In this document: in pieces, positions 17,153 to 25,979 of the stretch | Position numbering within the stretch: the first letter of the stretch is position 1 | Layout: each line of letters begins with the position of its first letter | Assembly (NCBI GenBank): GCA_910585665.1 | Contig: CAJUFI010000015.1 | Coordinates: forward strand, 1-63,868 | Reading direction: 5' to 3' | DNA from: an uncultured Acetatifactor sp. | Lineage (GTDB): Bacteria > Bacillota > Clostridia > Lachnospirales > Lachnospiraceae | Length of the DNA stretch: 63,868 nucleotides | Notes under the pieces: generated by a model | What the model was told of the DNA's origin: nothing | Databases searched by the model: none | What the model saw: only the letters and a program-made list of their open reading frames with translations | Position numbers and translations under genes: made by a program

Positions 17153-18031
17153 ATGGAGATAAACGGATACACCCGCACCTGCGGCGTGATAGGGCACCCG
17201 GTGGAGCACACCATGTCGCCGGCCATACATAACACGCTGGCCCGGGAACTGGGGGAGAACCTGGTATACGTCCCCTTCCACGTCCCCGTCGGCCATGTGG
17301 GCCAGGCGGTAGAGGGGGCATACGCGCTGAATCTCCTTGGGATGAACGTGACAGTGCCCTACAAAAGCGAAGTGCTTCCCTACCTGAAGGAGACGGACCC
17401 TCTGGCGGAGACCATCGGCGCAGTGAACACCCTGGTGCGCACAGAGGGAGGCTTCAAAGGCTACAATACGGACATGCCCGGCCTGTACCGCGCCATGTGC
17501 GAGGACGGCGTGGAGATAGCGGGCGAGAGAGTGCTGATTTTGGGAGCCGGAGGCGTGGCCAGGGCAGTAGCCATCCTGGCGGCGGAGAAGAAAGCGGCCG
17601 AAATCATTATCCTGAACCGCACCCGGGAGAAAGCGGCCCGCATCGCGGAGGAAGTGAACGGCCTTGGGGGCAGGCAGCTGGCAGGGGCGCTGGCGCTGGA
17701 GGAATACGCTTCGCTTCCCGAGGGGAACTACCTGGCCATACAGGCCACCAACGTAGGGATGTTCCCCAAAACGGGGGAAGCCGTCATTGAAGATGCCGCT
17801 TTCTACCGGAAAATCCACACGGGCTACGACCTTGTCTTCAATCCGGCACGGACCAGGTTCATGTCCCTGGTGCAGCAAAGCGGCGGCAGGGCCTTCGGCG
17901 GCCTGAAGATGCTGCTGTACCAGGGCATCATCGCCTACGAGCTCTGGACAGGGGCACAGGTGGATCGGGCGCTGGCGGAAAAAGCCTACGAGCAGATGCG
18001 CAAGGCCATGGACATTGCGGAGTCCCGTTGA
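17153..18031 (+). CDS. aroE: shikimate dehydrogenase
   Basis: 292 residues. GVIGHPVEHTMSPAIHN binds shikimate; VTVPYKSE carries the catalytic lysine; GYNTDMPG is conserved; GAGGVARAVA and NRTREKA are the NADP-binding loop. It reduces 3-dehydroshikimate to shikimate in the chorismate pathway. The ribosome site is AGGAGGAGACGAGCATC. Eighty-two bases downstream begins the fused kinase/dehydratase gene, so three steps of the same pathway are encoded together. Confidence 0.96.
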   Translation: MEINGYTRTCGVIGHPVEHTMSPAIHNTLARELGENLVYVPFHVPVGHVGQAVEGAYALNLLGMNVTVPYKSEVLPYLKETDPLAETIGAVNTLVRTEGGFKGYNTDMPGLYRAMCEDGVEIAGERVLILGAGGVARAVAILAAEKKAAEIIILNRTREKAARIAEEVNGLGGRQLAGALALEEYASLPEGNYLAIQATNVGMFPKTGEAVIEDAAFYRKIHTGYDLVFNPARTRFMSLVQQSGGRAFGGLKMLLYQGIIAYELWTGAQVDRALAEKAYEQMRKAMDIAESR

Positions 18032-18113
18032 CGCTGAATCAAGCCAAAGAACTAAGACAGAGAGACAAAAAAGCGATTAAGCCGAGAAAACAAATCACCA
18101 CAGGGAGCAGAAG

Positions 18114-19064
18114 ATGAAGCAGAAGAATGTAGTCCTGACCGGTTTCATGGGAAGCGGCAAGACATCCGTAGGCCTGCGGCTCTCCTACAGGCTCCGCAGG
18201 CCCGTGGAGGACACGGACAAGCTGATAGAGCGCCGGGAAGGGCGCACCATAAACGAAATCTTCGCCCGGGAGGGGGAGGAATATTTCCGGCAGCAGGAGA
18301 CGGAGCTGCTCAGGGAGCTGGCGCAAAGGCCGTACCAGACCATATTTTCCGTGGGAGGCGGCACGCCGGTTCGCCCTGAGAACCGGGAGCTTCTGAAGGC
18401 CATGGGAATAGTGGTCCTGCTGCGGATCCGCCCCGAGACTGTGTACCAGCGCCTGAAGGAGGATACCTCCAGGCCGCTGCTGCAGTGTGAAAATCCTCAA
18501 GAGAGGATACGCCAACTGATGGAAAGCCGCCGGGAGGCATACGAGGCCTGCGCCGACCTGATCCTGGACGTGGACGAGATGGAGATGGAAGGGATACTGA
18601 CGAAAATCGAAGAGGAGGTAAACCGCATGAAGCTTTTGGTCATCAACGGACCCAACATCAACTTCCTGGGAATCCGGGAGAAAAGCGTGTACGGCACCCA
18701 GGACTATCCGTATCTGCTGGACATGATCAGGAAAAAAGCCGAGGAGACAGGGAACGACATCACCGTGTTCCAGAGCAACCACGAGGGGGCCATCATCGAC
18801 AGAATCCAGGAGGCCTACTTTGACGGCACGGAAGGCATCGTGATCAATCCCGGGGCCTACACCCATTACAGCTACGCCATCCGGGACGCCCTCGCCAGCA
18901 TCACGGTGCCCAAGGTGGAGATTCATATCTCGGACATCACCAGGCGGGAGGAGTTCCGCAAAGTGTCCGTGACCGCGCCGGTGTGCGACAGGCAGATATA
19001 CGGACAGGGGCTTGCGGGATATCTGCAGGCCATCGATTTTATCTTGGAGACAGTGAAAAACTAA
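18114..19064 (+). CDS. shikimate kinase / type II 3-dehydroquinate dehydratase fusion
   Basis: 316 residues, two enzymes in one frame. Residues 1 to about 168 are shikimate kinase (P-loop GFMGSGKT, then EDTDKLIERREGRTINEIF, VGGGTPVRPE, RPLLQ). Residues 172-316 are AroQ, the type II dehydratase (INGPNINFLG, QSNHEG, NPGAYTHYSYAIRDAL, HISDITRREEFR). Together with AroE upstream, dehydroquinate would be converted to shikimate phosphate. Both halves look catalytically complete. A consensus ribosome site inside the frame (18613) suggests AroQ may also be made alone. Confidence 0.93.
   Translation: MKQKNVVLTGFMGSGKTSVGLRLSYRLRRPVEDTDKLIERREGRTINEIFAREGEEYFRQQETELLRELAQRPYQTIFSVGGGTPVRPENRELLKAMGIVVLLRIRPETVYQRLKEDTSRPLLQCENPQERIRQLMESRREAYEACADLILDVDEMEMEGILTKIEEEVNRMKLLVINGPNINFLGIREKSVYGTQDYPYLLDMIRKKAEETGNDITVFQSNHEGAIIDRIQEAYFDGTEGIVINPGAYTHYSYAIRDALASITVPKVEIHISDITRREEFRKVSVTAPVCDRQIYGQGLAGYLQAIDFILETVKN
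18613..18629 (+). promoter_or_regulatory. internal ribosome site for stand-alone AroQ
   Basis: AGGAGG at 18613-18618 lies eight bases before ATG 18627 (residue 172, MKLLVINGPN), exactly at the start of the AroQ domain. The site is inside codons for EEEV, which can also explain the sequence by chance. Confidence 0.6.
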
Positions 19065-19123
19065 GGGATTTCGGGCCCGGAAACGATTTTTGACAACATT
19101 TTTTGATTTTTTTTCAAAAACAG

Positions 19124-19152
19124 TTGAAATTTGCCCGCATTTATATTAAACT
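19124..19152 (+). promoter_or_regulatory. promoter upstream of efp
   Basis: TTGAAA at 19124-19129, a 17-base spacer and TAAACT at 19147-19152. A T-rich run precedes it (19082-19115), which may also end transcription from the aro genes. Confidence 0.5.
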
Positions 19153-19198
19153 AGACTAGAATTATATTTGTGGACAAAATGAGGAGGACTATGATACT

Positions 19199-19756
19199 AT
19201 GATTTCTGCAGGCGATTTCAGAAATGGTGTTACGATTGAATATGACAACAACGTATACCAGATTATCGAATTCCAACATGTAAAGCCTGGAAAGGGAGCT
19301 GCTTTCGTGCGCACGAAGCTGAAGAACATCAAGAGCAGCGGCGTAATCGAGAAATCTTTCCGCCCTACCGAGAAATTCCCTCAGGCCCGTATTGATAGAA
19401 AAGATTTGCAGTACCTGTATGCGGACGGCGACTTGTTTTATTTCATGGATACAGAGAACTATGAGCAGATGGCCCTGAACAGCGAGACCGTAGGCGATGC
19501 CCTGAAGTTCGTGAAAGAGAACGAGATGTGCAAGATTTGCTCTCACAACGGAAGCGTGTTCTCCGTGGAGCCTCCCCTGTTCGTGGAGCTGGAGATCACG
19601 GAGACGGAGCCCGGCTTCAAGGGCGATACCGCCACCGGCGCCTCCAAGCCCGCTACCGTGGAGACAGGAGCCCAAGTCTTCGTGCCTCTGTTCGTGAACC
19701 AGGGGGACAAGATCAAGATTGACACCAGGACGGGAGAGTATCTGTCCCGCGTCTGA
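19199..19756 (+). CDS. efp: elongation factor P
   Basis: 185 residues, the usual length. KPGKGAAFVRTKLKN contains Lys32 at the tip of domain I, the residue that is post-translationally modified in many bacteria. The two C-terminal OB-fold domains end with VNQGDKIKIDTRTGEYLSR. EF-P relieves ribosome stalling at polyproline. No modification enzyme is seen in this window. Confidence 0.98.
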   Translation: MISAGDFRNGVTIEYDNNVYQIIEFQHVKPGKGAAFVRTKLKNIKSSGVIEKSFRPTEKFPQARIDRKDLQYLYADGDLFYFMDTENYEQMALNSETVGDALKFVKENEMCKICSHNGSVFSVEPPLFVELEITETEPGFKGDTATGASKPATVETGAQVFVPLFVNQGDKIKIDTRTGEYLSRV

Positions 19757-19872
19757 TGCGGCTGCATGGATTCATTCATATTGTAAGCTTGTAAGATGCC
19801 CTTTCGACTGTGCTCATCGCGCAGGCGCTGCTGCGCAACCAATCATCTGAGGACAGCGCAGAGAGGGATTAC

Positions 19873-20781
19873 ATGGAAATAAATGAATTTGCTAAGAAAG
19901 TCTGCAATGCATTGAAGAAGGAACTCGGCGGAAGCTGCCGGGTGGAATGCAAGGAGGTAAAGAAGAACAACGGCGTTATCCTACACGGACTCCTGATATT
20001 GGCGGAGGATCGGAATGTGGCACCCACGATTTACCTGGATGCTTTTCTGGAGGCCTATGAGTCGGGAGTGACCTTTGGGGCAATCATCCAGAGGCTGCTG
20101 GACATCTGTCGGGAGGAGGCGCTGAAGGAGCATATAGACATGGATTTTTTCCGGTCATTCGAGGAGGTGAGGGACAGAATCTGTTACCGCCTGATTGGCA
20201 GGAAGGGAAATGAGGAACTGTTAGAGGACATACCGTATATCGAATTCCTGGATTTGGCCATCTGCTTTTACTATGCCTACCATGGCGATGCGCTGGGGGA
20301 TGGGACGATTCTCATACACAATTCCCATGTGGATTTGTGGGATACATGCACGGCGGAGCTGTTCGGCCTGGCCAAGCGCAACACCCAAAGGCTTTTCCCC
20401 TGGGTGTGCAAAAGCCTGGAGGAAGTGCTGGATGAGATAGCAGGGCAGGGCGATGAGGCGGCAGAAGCGTCTTCGGATGTTTTTTTCCAGGAAGTGCCGC
20501 TGAGGGTCCTGAGCAATGTGAAAAGGATACACGGAGCCATATGCATACTCTATCCGGATGTGCTGGAGCATCTGGCGCAGGCCATGGGGAGGAGCTTCTA
20601 CATTCTTCCCAGCTCCGTCCATGAGGTGATTCTGCTGTCGGATACAGGCATGGGGTCGCCCAGGGAGCTGAGGGAAATGATTGCAGAGGTCAACAGCACG
20701 CAGGTCGCTCCGGAGGAGGTTCTTTCTGACAGTCTCTATTACTATGACTTCACCGATAAAAAGGTCAAAATGATTTTCTAA
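19873..20781 (+). CDS. DUF5688-family protein
   Basis: 302 residues, cytoplasmic, no known catalytic motif. The start ECKEVKKNNGVILHGL with later DIPYIEFLDLAICFYY and SDTGMGSPRELREMI match the DUF5688 proteins common in Lachnospiraceae, often in several copies per genome. Function unknown. It lies between efp and a tRNA gene, with no visible terminator. Confidence 0.7.
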   Translation: MEINEFAKKVCNALKKELGGSCRVECKEVKKNNGVILHGLLILAEDRNVAPTIYLDAFLEAYESGVTFGAIIQRLLDICREEALKEHIDMDFFRSFEEVRDRICYRLIGRKGNEELLEDIPYIEFLDLAICFYYAYHGDALGDGTILIHNSHVDLWDTCTAELFGLAKRNTQRLFPWVCKSLEEVLDEIAGQGDEAAEASSDVFFQEVPLRVLSNVKRIHGAICILYPDVLEHLAQAMGRSFYILPSSVHEVILLSDTGMGSPRELREMIAEVNSTQVAPEEVLSDSLYYYDFTDKKVKMIF

Positions 20782-20830
20782 TAAATTCCTTGAATTTGTT
20801 GTAGACATATTTCTTCTTTTATGATATTAT

Positions 20831-20951
20831 AGTCAAAGCGATGTAACAATTTCGTAATATTTGCATCCGTAGTCTAATGGATAGAACGAAGGCCTCCGAC
20901 GCCTTTAATGCAGGTTCGATTCCTGTCGGATGCACTTACATCGCTTTGGCT
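20831..20951 (+). repeat. 16-bp inverted repeat enclosing tRNA-Arg
   Basis: AGTCAAAGCGATGTAA at 20831-20846 is complementary, with one G-T pair, to TTACATCGCTTTGGCT at 20936-20951. The tRNA lies in the loop, so the precursor could fold into a long stem that brings both processing sites together. Confidence 0.8.
20863..20934 (+). tRNA. tRNA-Arg (anticodon CCG)
   Basis: Acceptor GCATCCG/CGGATGC with discriminator A; D arm with TCTAATGGATAGA; anticodon stem AAGGC/GCCTT around loop CTCCGAC (anticodon CCG); T arm GCAGG TTCGATT CCTGT. CCA is not encoded. Confidence 0.93.
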
Positions 20952-21007
20952 TTAATTTTATGTCAGGCAATAGGGGCCTTGCGAAAGGCTGACGCTATTG
21001 TTTCAGG

Positions 21008-21033
21008 AGGAGCCGCAAGCGGCTCCTTGTTTC
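21008..21033 (+). terminator. intrinsic terminator downstream of tRNA-Arg
   Basis: Stem AGGAGCCGC/GCGGCTCCT with a tight loop, then TTGTTT. It separates the tRNA from the SH3-protein gene. Confidence 0.7.
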
Positions 21034-21092
21034 CCTCAAAGGAGTAAGCGGCTGCATGGCCGGGGACATGTTTCATAAAGGAAGGTGCAGAT

Positions 21093-22361
21093 ATGCGTAA
21101 TGATAAGCTGACGACAATTCGTGATTTTATTGTAAAGAATTCCAAGTTCCTGTTTCCCGTCATCGTAATCGCGGCAGTGGCCGTCACGGTGTCCATCGCC
21201 CTCAATGCGGGCGAAGCAAGGGCAGGACAGGGAGAGGAGGAATCTTCCCAGGAGAGTACCATGGAACCCATGGAGCTTTCCTCAGAGGAAGGGGAGGTGC
21301 CTCCCGAGGAGACCCCCGCTCCCATAGAGATACCGTTGGCGGTCAATGAGGACGCAGGGATACAGGCGATCGTCACATCATACTACGATGCCATGGTCTC
21401 CGGCGACAGCGCCAGTATGGCGGCCCTTTATGACAATCTCTCCGAGAACGAGCTGCTGCGCTGTGAGGAGGTAGCCAAATATCTGGAGCGTGTTTCGGGG
21501 ATTGAAGTCTATTCCAGGCCGGGCCCTGTGGACGGCACTACCCTTGTCTATGTATATTACCGGGTCTGCTTCCAGAACCATGCGGAGGAGATTCCGGGCT
21601 GGCAGATGTTCTATGTGTGCGATAACGGCCAGGGCGGCCTTTACATCAAAGATGAGAAGAATTTCACGGAAGAGGAGAAGGAATATGTGAAAGTGATTTC
21701 CAACCAGGACGACACCGTGGAATTCAACAACCGGGTCAATGCGGAGTATAACGAGCTGATGGAGGGGAATCCTCAGCTGTTGGCTTACCTGGGAGAGCTT
21801 GGGGTGCAGGTGGACACGGCGCTTGGCGTGAGGCTTGCGGAGATGAATGCGGCCACCGAGCCGCCTGCGGAGGAAGGGACGCCTGAGGAGGGCGCGGTTC
21901 CGGAAGAAGGCGGAGAGGCTGTCCCGGCGGCGGATGTGCCGGAGACGGCCCCTGTGGACAACGGCCCCCAATATGCCACCGCCACTACTACTGTCAACGT
22001 GAGAAGCTCTGACAGCGAGCAGGCCGATAAGCTGGGCAAGGTAGTGGGAGGCACCAAGGTGCAGGTGCAGGAAGTGCGCGTCAACGGATGGACGAAGATT
22101 GTCTATGAAGGCGGCGACGGCTATATCAAGTCGGAGTACCTGCAGATGGAAGAGAGCGCGGAAGGGCTGGAGACCATCGGCACAGTGACTGCCAACACGA
22201 ACATCAATGTGCGTTCCGCAGCCAGCGAGGAGGCGGAGGTGCTGGGGATCCTGCCGGGCGGAGAGTCCCTGGAGCTCCTGGGCAATGAGAATGGCTGGTG
22301 CAAAGTGAAGTACAGCGGCAAAGTCGCCTATGTGAAGGCGGATTACGTCACGGCGAACTGA
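21093..22361 (+). CDS. membrane-anchored protein with two SH3b domains
   Basis: 422 residues. A single N-terminal membrane segment lies at about residues 19-37 (FLFPVIVIAAVAVTVSIAL). It is followed by an acidic linker, a compact middle domain (about 90-235, an NTF2-like pattern with SYYDAMVSGDSASMAALYD), an acidic Pro/Glu-rich spacer, then two bacterial SH3 domains (about 292-350, VNVRSSDSEQADKLG, and 367-422, INVRSAASEEAEVLG). It should face the cell wall, where SH3b domains bind peptidoglycan. No hydrolase domain, so likely a wall-binding scaffold. Confidence 0.85.
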   Translation: MRNDKLTTIRDFIVKNSKFLFPVIVIAAVAVTVSIALNAGEARAGQGEEESSQESTMEPMELSSEEGEVPPEETPAPIEIPLAVNEDAGIQAIVTSYYDAMVSGDSASMAALYDNLSENELLRCEEVAKYLERVSGIEVYSRPGPVDGTTLVYVYYRVCFQNHAEEIPGWQMFYVCDNGQGGLYIKDEKNFTEEEKEYVKVISNQDDTVEFNNRVNAEYNELMEGNPQLLAYLGELGVQVDTALGVRLAEMNAATEPPAEEGTPEEGAVPEEGGEAVPAADVPETAPVDNGPQYATATTTVNVRSSDSEQADKLGKVVGGTKVQVQEVRVNGWTKIVYEGGDGYIKSEYLQMEESAEGLETIGTVTANTNINVRSAASEEAEVLGILPGGESLELLGNENGWCKVKYSGKVAYVKADYVTAN

Positions 22362-22424
22362 ACTGTTCTGCCATGCCGCGCAGGGTCCGCGGAAGGCGGA
22401 TGTATAAAATCATAAAGATCAGGG

Positions 22425-22480
22425 AAGCCTTTTATGGAGGACAGCGCGTTCGGCTGTTTTCCGTAGAAGGCTTTTATTCT
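22425..22480 (+). terminator. long imperfect hairpin, terminator-like
   Basis: AAGCCTT (22425) pairs with AAGGCTT (22467-22473), with inner pairing GGACAGC/GCTGTTTTCC, followed by TTTATTCT. It probably ends the SH3-protein transcript. Downstream TGCTGGGCGGAGCAG matches one arm of the 109-bp repeat at 63705. Confidence 0.55.
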
Positions 22481-22540
22481 GCCCATGCCAAAGTGCTGGG
22501 CGGAGCAGGTGCGGAACTATGATAAGGAGGTACGGATAGA

Positions 22541-22972
22541 ATGGAGTCACAGGAGGCTGCCGTTTACAGGGAGATTCAGAGGAATGCGGAGATGGCCATG
22601 AAAGCCATCGACACGATTTCCGGCAAGGTGTACGATGACGACCTTGCGCTGCAGATTTCCAGACAATCCCTGAAATATGCGGAACTTTACAATGAGGCGT
22701 CCAAGCAGCTGATGGCGGGGAAGGCTGAGCGCTACCAAAGCAGCGCCCTGACGGATGCCATGCTCAAGACCGCCATCCATTACAACACCATGCTGAACAC
22801 CAGCACCGGCCATATCGCCGAGATGATGATCAAGGGGAGCAATAACGGCATCCTGGAGATGGAGAAGGTGCTCAAGCACAATGAAAAGGCCGGTGAGCGC
22901 TCCACGGCCCTGGCGCAGCAGCTGATCGACCTGGAGGAGAAGAACATCAAGCGCCTGAAAGACTACCTGTGA
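22541..22972 (+). CDS. conserved helical protein of unknown function
   Basis: 143 residues, almost entirely predicted helix with heptad-like spacing (YREIQRNAEMAMKAIDTISG, LIDLEEKNIKRLKDYL), and two Met-rich amphipathic segments. No signal peptide. The fold pattern resembles small four-helix bundles such as ferritin-like or DUF4142-type proteins, but metal ligands are not conserved in a way I can identify. Ribosome site AAGGAGGTACGGATAGA. Confidence 0.75.
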   Translation: MESQEAAVYREIQRNAEMAMKAIDTISGKVYDDDLALQISRQSLKYAELYNEASKQLMAGKAERYQSSALTDAMLKTAIHYNTMLNTSTGHIAEMMIKGSNNGILEMEKVLKHNEKAGERSTALAQQLIDLEEKNIKRLKDYL

Positions 22973-23037
22973 AGCGCGGATTGTGCATATTGATTAAAAA
23001 ATCCACCAAAACTTTTTCGATTTAGTGAATTAAAGTG

Positions 23038-23066
23038 TTGTGGATTTAAAAACCACAGGTTATAAT
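23038..23066 (+). promoter_or_regulatory. gdhA promoter with dyad
   Basis: TTGTGG at 23038-23043, 17-base spacer, TATAAT at 23061-23066. The spacer region holds the dyad TGTGG...CCACA (23039-23057), a possible operator over the -35. Confidence 0.75.
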
Positions 23067-23090
23067 GGTAACGGGATAATTGTGCCGGAA

Positions 23091-23117
23091 AGGCATAGGA
23101 GGAGTCCTATGCTTTTT
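23091..23117 (+). terminator. terminator inside gdhA leader (possible attenuator)
   Basis: A perfect 8-bp stem GCATAGGA/TCCTATGC with a GGAG loop is followed by TTTTT. It lies 25 bases after the gdhA -10 box and 63 bases before the start codon, so transcription from that promoter must pass it. Confidence 0.75.
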
Positions 23118-23179
23118 CTGATTCATGCGTTTCTGTACATATCGTATTCGTACATACTAAAATGAAGGAGGAAATGGTA

Positions 23180-24523
23180 ATGTCATATGTTGATGAGGTA
23201 TTTGATTTGGTGGTATCCAAGAATCCTGCCCAGCCAGAGTTCCATCAGGCGGTGAAGGAAGTCCTGGAATCTCTCCGGGTGGTGATCGAGGCCAACGAGG
23301 AGAAGTACCGCAAGGACGCGCTGCTGGAGAGGCTGGTGACCCCGGAAAGACAGCTCCTGTTCCGCGTGCCCTGGGTGGATGACAAGGGCCAGGTGCAGGT
23401 GAACAACGGATTCCGCGTGCAGTTCAACTCTGCCATCGGGCCTTACAAGGGAGGGCTGCGCCTGCATCCCAGCGTGAACTTAGGCATCATTAAGTTCCTG
23501 GGCTTTGAGCAGATCTTCAAGAACTCCCTCACAGGGCTGCCCATCGGCGGCGGCAAGGGCGGTGCCGACTTCGACCCCAAGGGCAAGTCCGACAGGGAAG
23601 TGATGGCCTTCTGCCAGAGCTTTATCAATGAGCTGCACAAATATATCGGGGCTGACACAGATGTGCCCGCAGGGGACATCGGCACAGGCGCAAGGGAGAT
23701 TGGCTATATGTACGGCCAGTACAAGAGGCTGACCGGGCTCTATGAGGGCGTCCTCACGGGCAAGGGCCTCACCTACGGCGGTTCGCTGGCCAGGACGGAG
23801 GCCACCGGCTATGGCCTGCTGTACCTGACTGAGGAGATGCTGAAGTGCAACGGCAAGGACATCGCCGGCAAGACCATTGCGGTATCGGGTGCCGGAAACG
23901 TGGCCATCTACGCAATCCAGAAGGCCCAGCAGCTGGGCGCAAAGCCTGTGACCTGCTCCGACTCTACCGGATGGATCGAAGACCCGGAGGGAATCGATGT
24001 AGCGCTCCTGAAGGAAGTGAAGGAAGTGAAGCGCGCAAGGCTCACCGAGTATGCGGCGGCAAGGCCCAGCGCCAAGTACCATGAGTGTGCTGCAGGCAGC
24101 AATGTGTGGACAGTGAAGTGCGACATCGCTCTCCCCTGCGCTACCCAGAACGAGCTGAACCTGGAGGATGCCAAGACTTTGGTGGCCAACGGGTGCTTTG
24201 CTGTGGCAGAGGGCGCGAACATGCCTACCACCATGGAGGCCACAGAGTATTTCCAGGAGAAGGGCGTCCTGTTCTGCCCCGGAAAGGCATCCAACGCCGG
24301 CGGCGTGGCCACCTCCGCTCTGGAGATGAGCCAGAACAGCGAGCGCCTCAGCTGGACTTTCGAGGAAGTGGACTCCAAGCTGCAGGGCATCATGGTGAAC
24401 ATCTTCCACAGCCTTGACGATGCGGCCAGGAAGTACGGCATGGAAGGCAACTATGTGGCAGGGGCCAACATCGCAGGTTTCCTGAAAGTGGCGGAGGCCA
24501 TGACCGCCCAGGGAATCGTCTAG
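23180..24523 (+). CDS. gdhA: NADP-type glutamate dehydrogenase
   Basis: 447 residues. The active-site region has YKGGLRLHPSVNLG with the substrate lysines, GLPIGGGKGGADFDPKGK, and DVPAGDIGTGAREIGYM. The Rossmann part has VSGAGNVAIYA. Hexameric family-I enzymes of this length in Clostridia make glutamate from 2-oxoglutarate and ammonia. The AAGGAGG site at 23165 fits ATG 23180; the ATG at 23162 precedes this site and is probably not used. Regulation: own promoter plus a terminator in the leader. Confidence 0.96.
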   Translation: MSYVDEVFDLVVSKNPAQPEFHQAVKEVLESLRVVIEANEEKYRKDALLERLVTPERQLLFRVPWVDDKGQVQVNNGFRVQFNSAIGPYKGGLRLHPSVNLGIIKFLGFEQIFKNSLTGLPIGGGKGGADFDPKGKSDREVMAFCQSFINELHKYIGADTDVPAGDIGTGAREIGYMYGQYKRLTGLYEGVLTGKGLTYGGSLARTEATGYGLLYLTEEMLKCNGKDIAGKTIAVSGAGNVAIYAIQKAQQLGAKPVTCSDSTGWIEDPEGIDVALLKEVKEVKRARLTEYAAARPSAKYHECAAGSNVWTVKCDIALPCATQNELNLEDAKTLVANGCFAVAEGANMPTTMEATEYFQEKGVLFCPGKASNAGGVATSALEMSQNSERLSWTFEEVDSKLQGIMVNIFHSLDDAARKYGMEGNYVAGANIAGFLKVAEAMTAQGIV

Positions 24524-24532
24524 CAGTAGAAT

Positions 24533-24564
24533 ACCCCTGTACGGCTTTTCGGCTGTACAGGGGT
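24533..24564. terminator. bidirectional terminator between gdhA and chemoreceptor
   Basis: Stem ACCCCTGTAC/GTACAGGGGT, with inner GGC/GCT pairing around TTTTC. It serves two convergent genes. Confidence 0.85.
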
Positions 24565-24579
24565 GTTATATTCAGCTCT

Positions 24580-25935
24580 TTATTTGGGCGCATTGACGGC
24601 GTTCAGAATCCGGTTCATGTCGGCGATCAAATCCTTGGAATAGGTCTCAGCTTCCCGGTAGATCTGCTCTGCCTCCGTGTATCTGCCATTGTTCAGCGCG
24701 TTGATGACAGAAGCGCCGTATTTATGGAACTTCTGGTGCTTGGGCCCCAGTCCCTCCCAGATGGGCCGGATGTCGGGGATGTCCGGCGTGATGGCGTAAT
24801 AGAAGTGTCCGAAGCCGCACTTGGAGGAATCCAGCTGCAGGGGCATGACCTTCTGGGCGAAGACCATTTTCTTCAGGTTGCCCAGCCAAGTATTGTGGGA
24901 GGTGATGGCGGAACGCATGTACTGGGCGAATTCCTCGTTCTCCAGATGGTAGAAGGCGTCTTTCGACATGCTGCCCATCTGGCGGACGGTCTCGTCCAAT
25001 GTCTTCTCGATGTCCACCACCGGCTCCGTGGCTTTCCGCAGATCTTCTCCTACCGTGCGCATGAAGTCCGAGCTCTCCCGCAGCTGGCTCTGCATCTCCG
25101 TCATGGAGCTGCTGATTTCCTGGCTGACAGCGGCCAGGGAGCTGACGGAATCGTTGATCTGGGACACATGGGCCTGGCTCTCGTCGTTCAGGGCCCACAC
25201 GTTCTTGATCTTGTCGGACATGGAGGTCAGGGAATTGATGGTGCCGTTGGCGCTCTCGATGCTTTTCTGAGAGGCGGCCTTCATGCTCTTCACGAAATCC
25301 TCCATGCCGGAGGTGAGCTTCTGGGTCTCCTCCGAGAGCTCCCTGATCTCATTGGCCACCACGGAGAAGCCCTTTCCGGCCTCGCCGGCCCTGGCGGCTT
25401 CCACGGAGGCGTTCAGCGCCAGCAGATTGGTCTGCATGGAGATGTTGTCGATGCCGGAGATGATGCTGCTGATATGGTTGATGATGTTGAACAGTTCATC
25501 CATATTGCTCTGCATTTCCTTGGAGGCCTCGATGGTCTGCTCGGAGAGTTCCTTAATCGTGGTCAGTTCCTGCTGGCCGGTTTCGATTTTCTGATAGACT
25601 TCGTCTGTCTGACCGGATACGTCCACGATCGTGTTGGCCAGCTCCTCGTGTTGGCTGCTGGCCTGCCCCATGGTATTGCCGAAGATGGTCTCCGTGGCGC
25701 TGATCACTTGCTGGGAGATGTCGAGTATCTTGTCTGTCTGGTATTGCATCGTGAGGTCGAGAGAGCTGATCTGCATCACCGCGTTGATGTTCTTCTCAAA
25801 CAGTTCGGCGAACTGCTTCCTTCCGCTGGACAATCGCTCATAAATGCCGTTCAGTTCCGGCTCTGCAGAGTAGTCGGCTGCTTTCAGCTTGGAGACAGCC
25901 TGCATGAGGACTTTCTTTTTCTTTCCAATGGCCAT
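24580..25935 (-). CDS. soluble methyl-accepting chemotaxis protein with CZB domain
   Basis: 451 residues with no transmembrane segment. Residues 1-90 are a helical N-terminal region. The signalling domain holds the MCP hairpin (GIDNISMQTNLLALNASVEA, then ARAGEAGKGFSVVANEIREL). The C-terminal part (about 335-445) is a chemoreceptor zinc-binding domain, with SHNTWLGNL, SKCGFGHFYY and GPKHQKFHKYG supplying the His/Cys pattern. CZB receptors bind zinc and have been linked to sensing zinc or reactive chlorine. This would be a cytoplasmic sensor feeding CheA, which is not in the window. Confidence 0.9.
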   Translation of the reverse strand: MAIGKKKKVLMQAVSKLKAADYSAEPELNGIYERLSSGRKQFAELFEKNINAVMQISSLDLTMQYQTDKILDISQQVISATETIFGNTMGQASSQHEELANTIVDVSGQTDEVYQKIETGQQELTTIKELSEQTIEASKEMQSNMDELFNIINHISSIISGIDNISMQTNLLALNASVEAARAGEAGKGFSVVANEIRELSEETQKLTSGMEDFVKSMKAASQKSIESANGTINSLTSMSDKIKNVWALNDESQAHVSQINDSVSSLAAVSQEISSSMTEMQSQLRESSDFMRTVGEDLRKATEPVVDIEKTLDETVRQMGSMSKDAFYHLENEEFAQYMRSAITSHNTWLGNLKKMVFAQKVMPLQLDSSKCGFGHFYYAITPDIPDIRPIWEGLGPKHQKFHKYGASVINALNNGRYTEAEQIYREAETYSKDLIADMNRILNAVNAPK

Positions 25936-25979
25936 ATATGGTTACCTTCTTTCCTTAATAAAATAATTCACCTCCTTTT

